From Epiperipatus broadwayi (Eukaryota; Onychophora; Udeonychophora; Euonychophora; Peripatidae): a stretch of DNA of 64,000 bases. Of this stretch, positions 61,795-64,000 are shown in pieces; the first letter of the stretch is position 1, and each line of letters starts with the position of its first letter. The translations under genes were made by a program, and so were the position numbers. The stretch covers positions 3,397,753 through 3,461,752 of the forward strand of contig JAQFVV010012423.1 in assembly GCA_028023455.1 (NCBI GenBank), in the 5' to 3' direction. Below the pieces are notes generated by a model, which had not been told where the DNA came from, searched no databases, and saw only the letters and a list, made by a program, of their open reading frames with translations.

Positions 61795-63200
61795 GAAAAA
61801 CAAAAAGTTATAAATCACGTAACTTGCTATCACTTGCATTTATGATCAATAGATGGACCTTTACCAAAATCTCCAAACAAGCGTATTTTTGTTTACATAA
61901 ACGTCAAAAGAGTCAGAATTAACTATCTCTTTCATTGGCTCCACCCTCAGATCAGCTGATTTCAAGCTAATTTGCTATCATCAGCGAAGGATAGGGCTAG
62001 AAACTAGATCTAAACACTAACTCCAAAGTGTTTATGCAACAAGTTCCTATCAGTTTGCAAGCATGAATTTTTTAGACATGTAATGTCTTCAAACCCAGCC
62101 TAACAAGCCAGATAGCTACATGGGTCTGATATCAGTTCAGTTTCACCACATAGTCAAAGCCTCTGTAATATATATCATTGCAAAAACCTTTAAAGGTACA
62201 TTTATGAAAAACAAAAAGAAGTTATAAATCATGTAACTTGCTATCGCTTGCATTTATGATCAATAGATGGAGCTCTACCAAAACCACCATACAAATGTAT
62301 TTTTGTTTACAATAGTCAAAAGAGTCAGAATTAATTATCTCTTTCATTGCCTCCACCTTCAGATAAGCTGATTTCAAGCTAATTTGCTATCATCAGTAAA
62401 GGGTAGAGGTAAGAAACTAGATTTAAACACTAACCCCAAGTGTTTATGCAACAAGTTCTGATCAGTTTGCAAGCATGAATTTTTCAAACACATAAATGTC
62501 TTCAAACCGAGCCTAACAAGCCAGAAGACTACATGGGTCTGATATCAGTTCAGTTTCACCACATAGTCAAAGCCTCTGCAATGTATATCATTGCAAAAAC
62601 CTTCAAAGGTACATTTATGAAAAACAAGTTATAAATCACGTAACTTGCTATCACTTGCATTTATGATCAATAGATGGAGCTCTACCAAAACCTCCGTACA
62701 AGCATATTTTTGTTTACATAAATATCAAAAGAGTCAGAATTAACTATCCTTTTCATTGGATCCACCTTCAGATCAGCTGATTTCAAGCTAATGTGCAATC
62801 ATCAGTGAAGGTAGGGGTCATAAATGCAAGTGATAGGAAGTTATGTGATTTATAACTTGTTTTTTGTTTTTCAGAAATGTACATTTGAAGATTTTTGCAA
62901 TGATATATATTGCAGAGACTTTGACTATGTGGTGAAACTGAACTGATGTCAGACCTATGTAGCTATCTGGCTTGTTAGGATGGGTTTGATGACATTACAT
63001 GTCTAAAAAATTCATGCTTGCAAACTGATAGGAACTTGTTGCATGAATGCTTGGAGTTAGTGTTTAAATCTAGTTTCTGACCACTACCCTTCACTGATGA
63101 TAGCAAATTATCTTGAAATAAGCTGATCTGAAGGTGGACCCTATGGAAGAGATACTTAATTTTGACTCTTTTGATGTTTATGTAAATAAAAATATACTTG
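61795..63200. repeat. 410-bp repeat array with an inverted end copy
   Basis: TGATCAATAGATGG-type landmarks at 61843, 62257 and 62664 give periods of 414 and 407 bp. Three direct units (the third truncated near 62816) are followed by a unit in reverse orientation, about 62820-63200 (TTTTTTGTTTTTCAGAAATGTACATTTGAAGATTTTTGCAATG and on). The junction joins the reverse copies near AAGTGATAGGAAGTTATGTG. The array therefore can fold on itself. Confidence 0.85.
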
Positions 63201-64000
63201 TAATGAAACAGTTAGATCGGAGAATCGATGTTATTTTCATGATTTTCCAAATTTTGGTATGGCAAACTTAGTACTAATTGTTATTTCCACACAATAAGGC
63301 TTTGTTCATCCAAGCCACGTAAAGTTAAATTGGTTGTTTCATGTTTTGTATAAATAATTGAATAAAATTTCTTGTATAAATATTGTAAATAGTAAGATAT
63401 ATATATTGTTTGTGTGTGCATGGTTTGTATATCAATACAAGATTCTTTAAAAAAAAAGAGGAGAGAAAGTGTCATTGCGTGAATAATTCTTTATCTTAAT
63501 CAGTTAAATATGTACAAATTCATAGAAAAATACTTGTACAAATTTATTTAAAAACCCTGATGAAAGGTTGCATTCCATTAAGCATTGATTTGACTATATT
63601 GTACAAAAGGAATGTATTAATTAATTGTTGCAAACAGAGTAAAATTGTTTGACCATCTTAGTAATTAAATCAATTGTTAGATTATTCGTAAAGCCATTTC
63701 CTAATAGAAAATGGGTTTCAGATAAATTGTTGAATTTTGTTATCTACAAAATGTTTGTATAAGTGGCATAATAGAGGGAAATTATCTTAAAACATTCCAA
63801 TGTACAGTGTGGGTAGCTGAAAGTGAATATTGCTGGAGGCCAGAAAATCAAAGGAGGCAGAGTCAAAAATGAAGTAATAAATAATCGAAAGAATTGTGGG
63901 GACTTTTACCATTTTGAACATTACATTTTTCTTCTTCTCTTTGCTGCCCTGAAAAAAAAAGTGCTGGAGAGCAAAATTAGAGGGTGGCCATATTAAGAAA
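63201..64000. other. No gene supported at the right end
   Basis: Less AT-rich toward the end (GCTGGAGGCCAGAAAATCAAAGG, GCAAAATTAGAGGGTGGCC). A minus ORF of 64 codons (63281-63475) has no motif. It could be part of a gene or repeat that continues past the window. Confidence 0.35.

Overview
The window looks like intergenic or heterochromatin-like DNA from a very AT-rich animal genome, probably an invertebrate. The evidence is indirect: tRNA-derived SINEs, RTE-type LINEs, Ty3/gypsy LTR retrotransposons, many large inverted-repeat (foldback) elements, long (AT)n and (GATA)n arrays, and no bacterial operon structure. I cannot name the species. I found no host protein-coding gene. Every coding region I can assign belongs to a mobile element, and nearly all are broken.

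Layout. 1-530: decayed minisatellite of about 60 bp. 560-795: small foldback between (TA)n tracts. 899-5652: an old, solitary-looking copy of a giant LTR (about 4.75 kb) with some internal sequence after it. 6651-9830: nearly full-length but frameshifted RTE LINE on the minus strand, whose stop codon runs almost directly into an (AT)n tail. 9905-10817: tandem repeat of about 410 bp. 11030-11720: foldback-family copy. 12264-12868: SINEs. 13795-16765: two decayed RTE fragments split by a (GATA)n array. 17401-19436: repeat and foldback elements. 20340-25390: mostly unassigned AT-rich DNA. 25385-26690: truncated RTE and a nested foldback. 28732-29286: foldback. 29912-30290: (TCTA)n. 32412-32519: SINE. 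33275-35390: foldback and tandem-repeat copies. 36030-41253: microsatellites and unassigned DNA.

41254 to about 54180: a defective LTR retrotransposon on the minus strand with two nearly identical LTRs of about 4.1 kb. Its 4.76-kb interior encodes an unusual long coiled-coil Gag N-terminus, a capsid-like region, and only the C-terminal tail of an integrase; protease, reverse transcriptase and RNase H are absent. The distal end of its 5' LTR is hidden by a 500-N assembly gap (54116-54615).

54616-61119: a second Ty3/gypsy element on the plus strand with 1.2-kb LTRs. It is almost the mirror image in content: protease, RT, RNase H and integrase are present with one visible frameshift, but nearly all of Gag is missing. 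Its LTR carries a good splice donor and acceptor pair. 61190-63200: foldback arms and the 410-bp repeat family again, here ending in an inverted copy. 63200-64000: nothing assigned.

The most interesting object is the giant-LTR family. The copies at 899-5652, 41254-45341 and 50099-54115 share the same TGTGCCC start, the same CCAAT/TATA promoter about 1 kb into the LTR (three copies), and the same 3' end. This defines a family with LTRs of 4 kb or more and a predicted R-U5 leader of about 3 kb.
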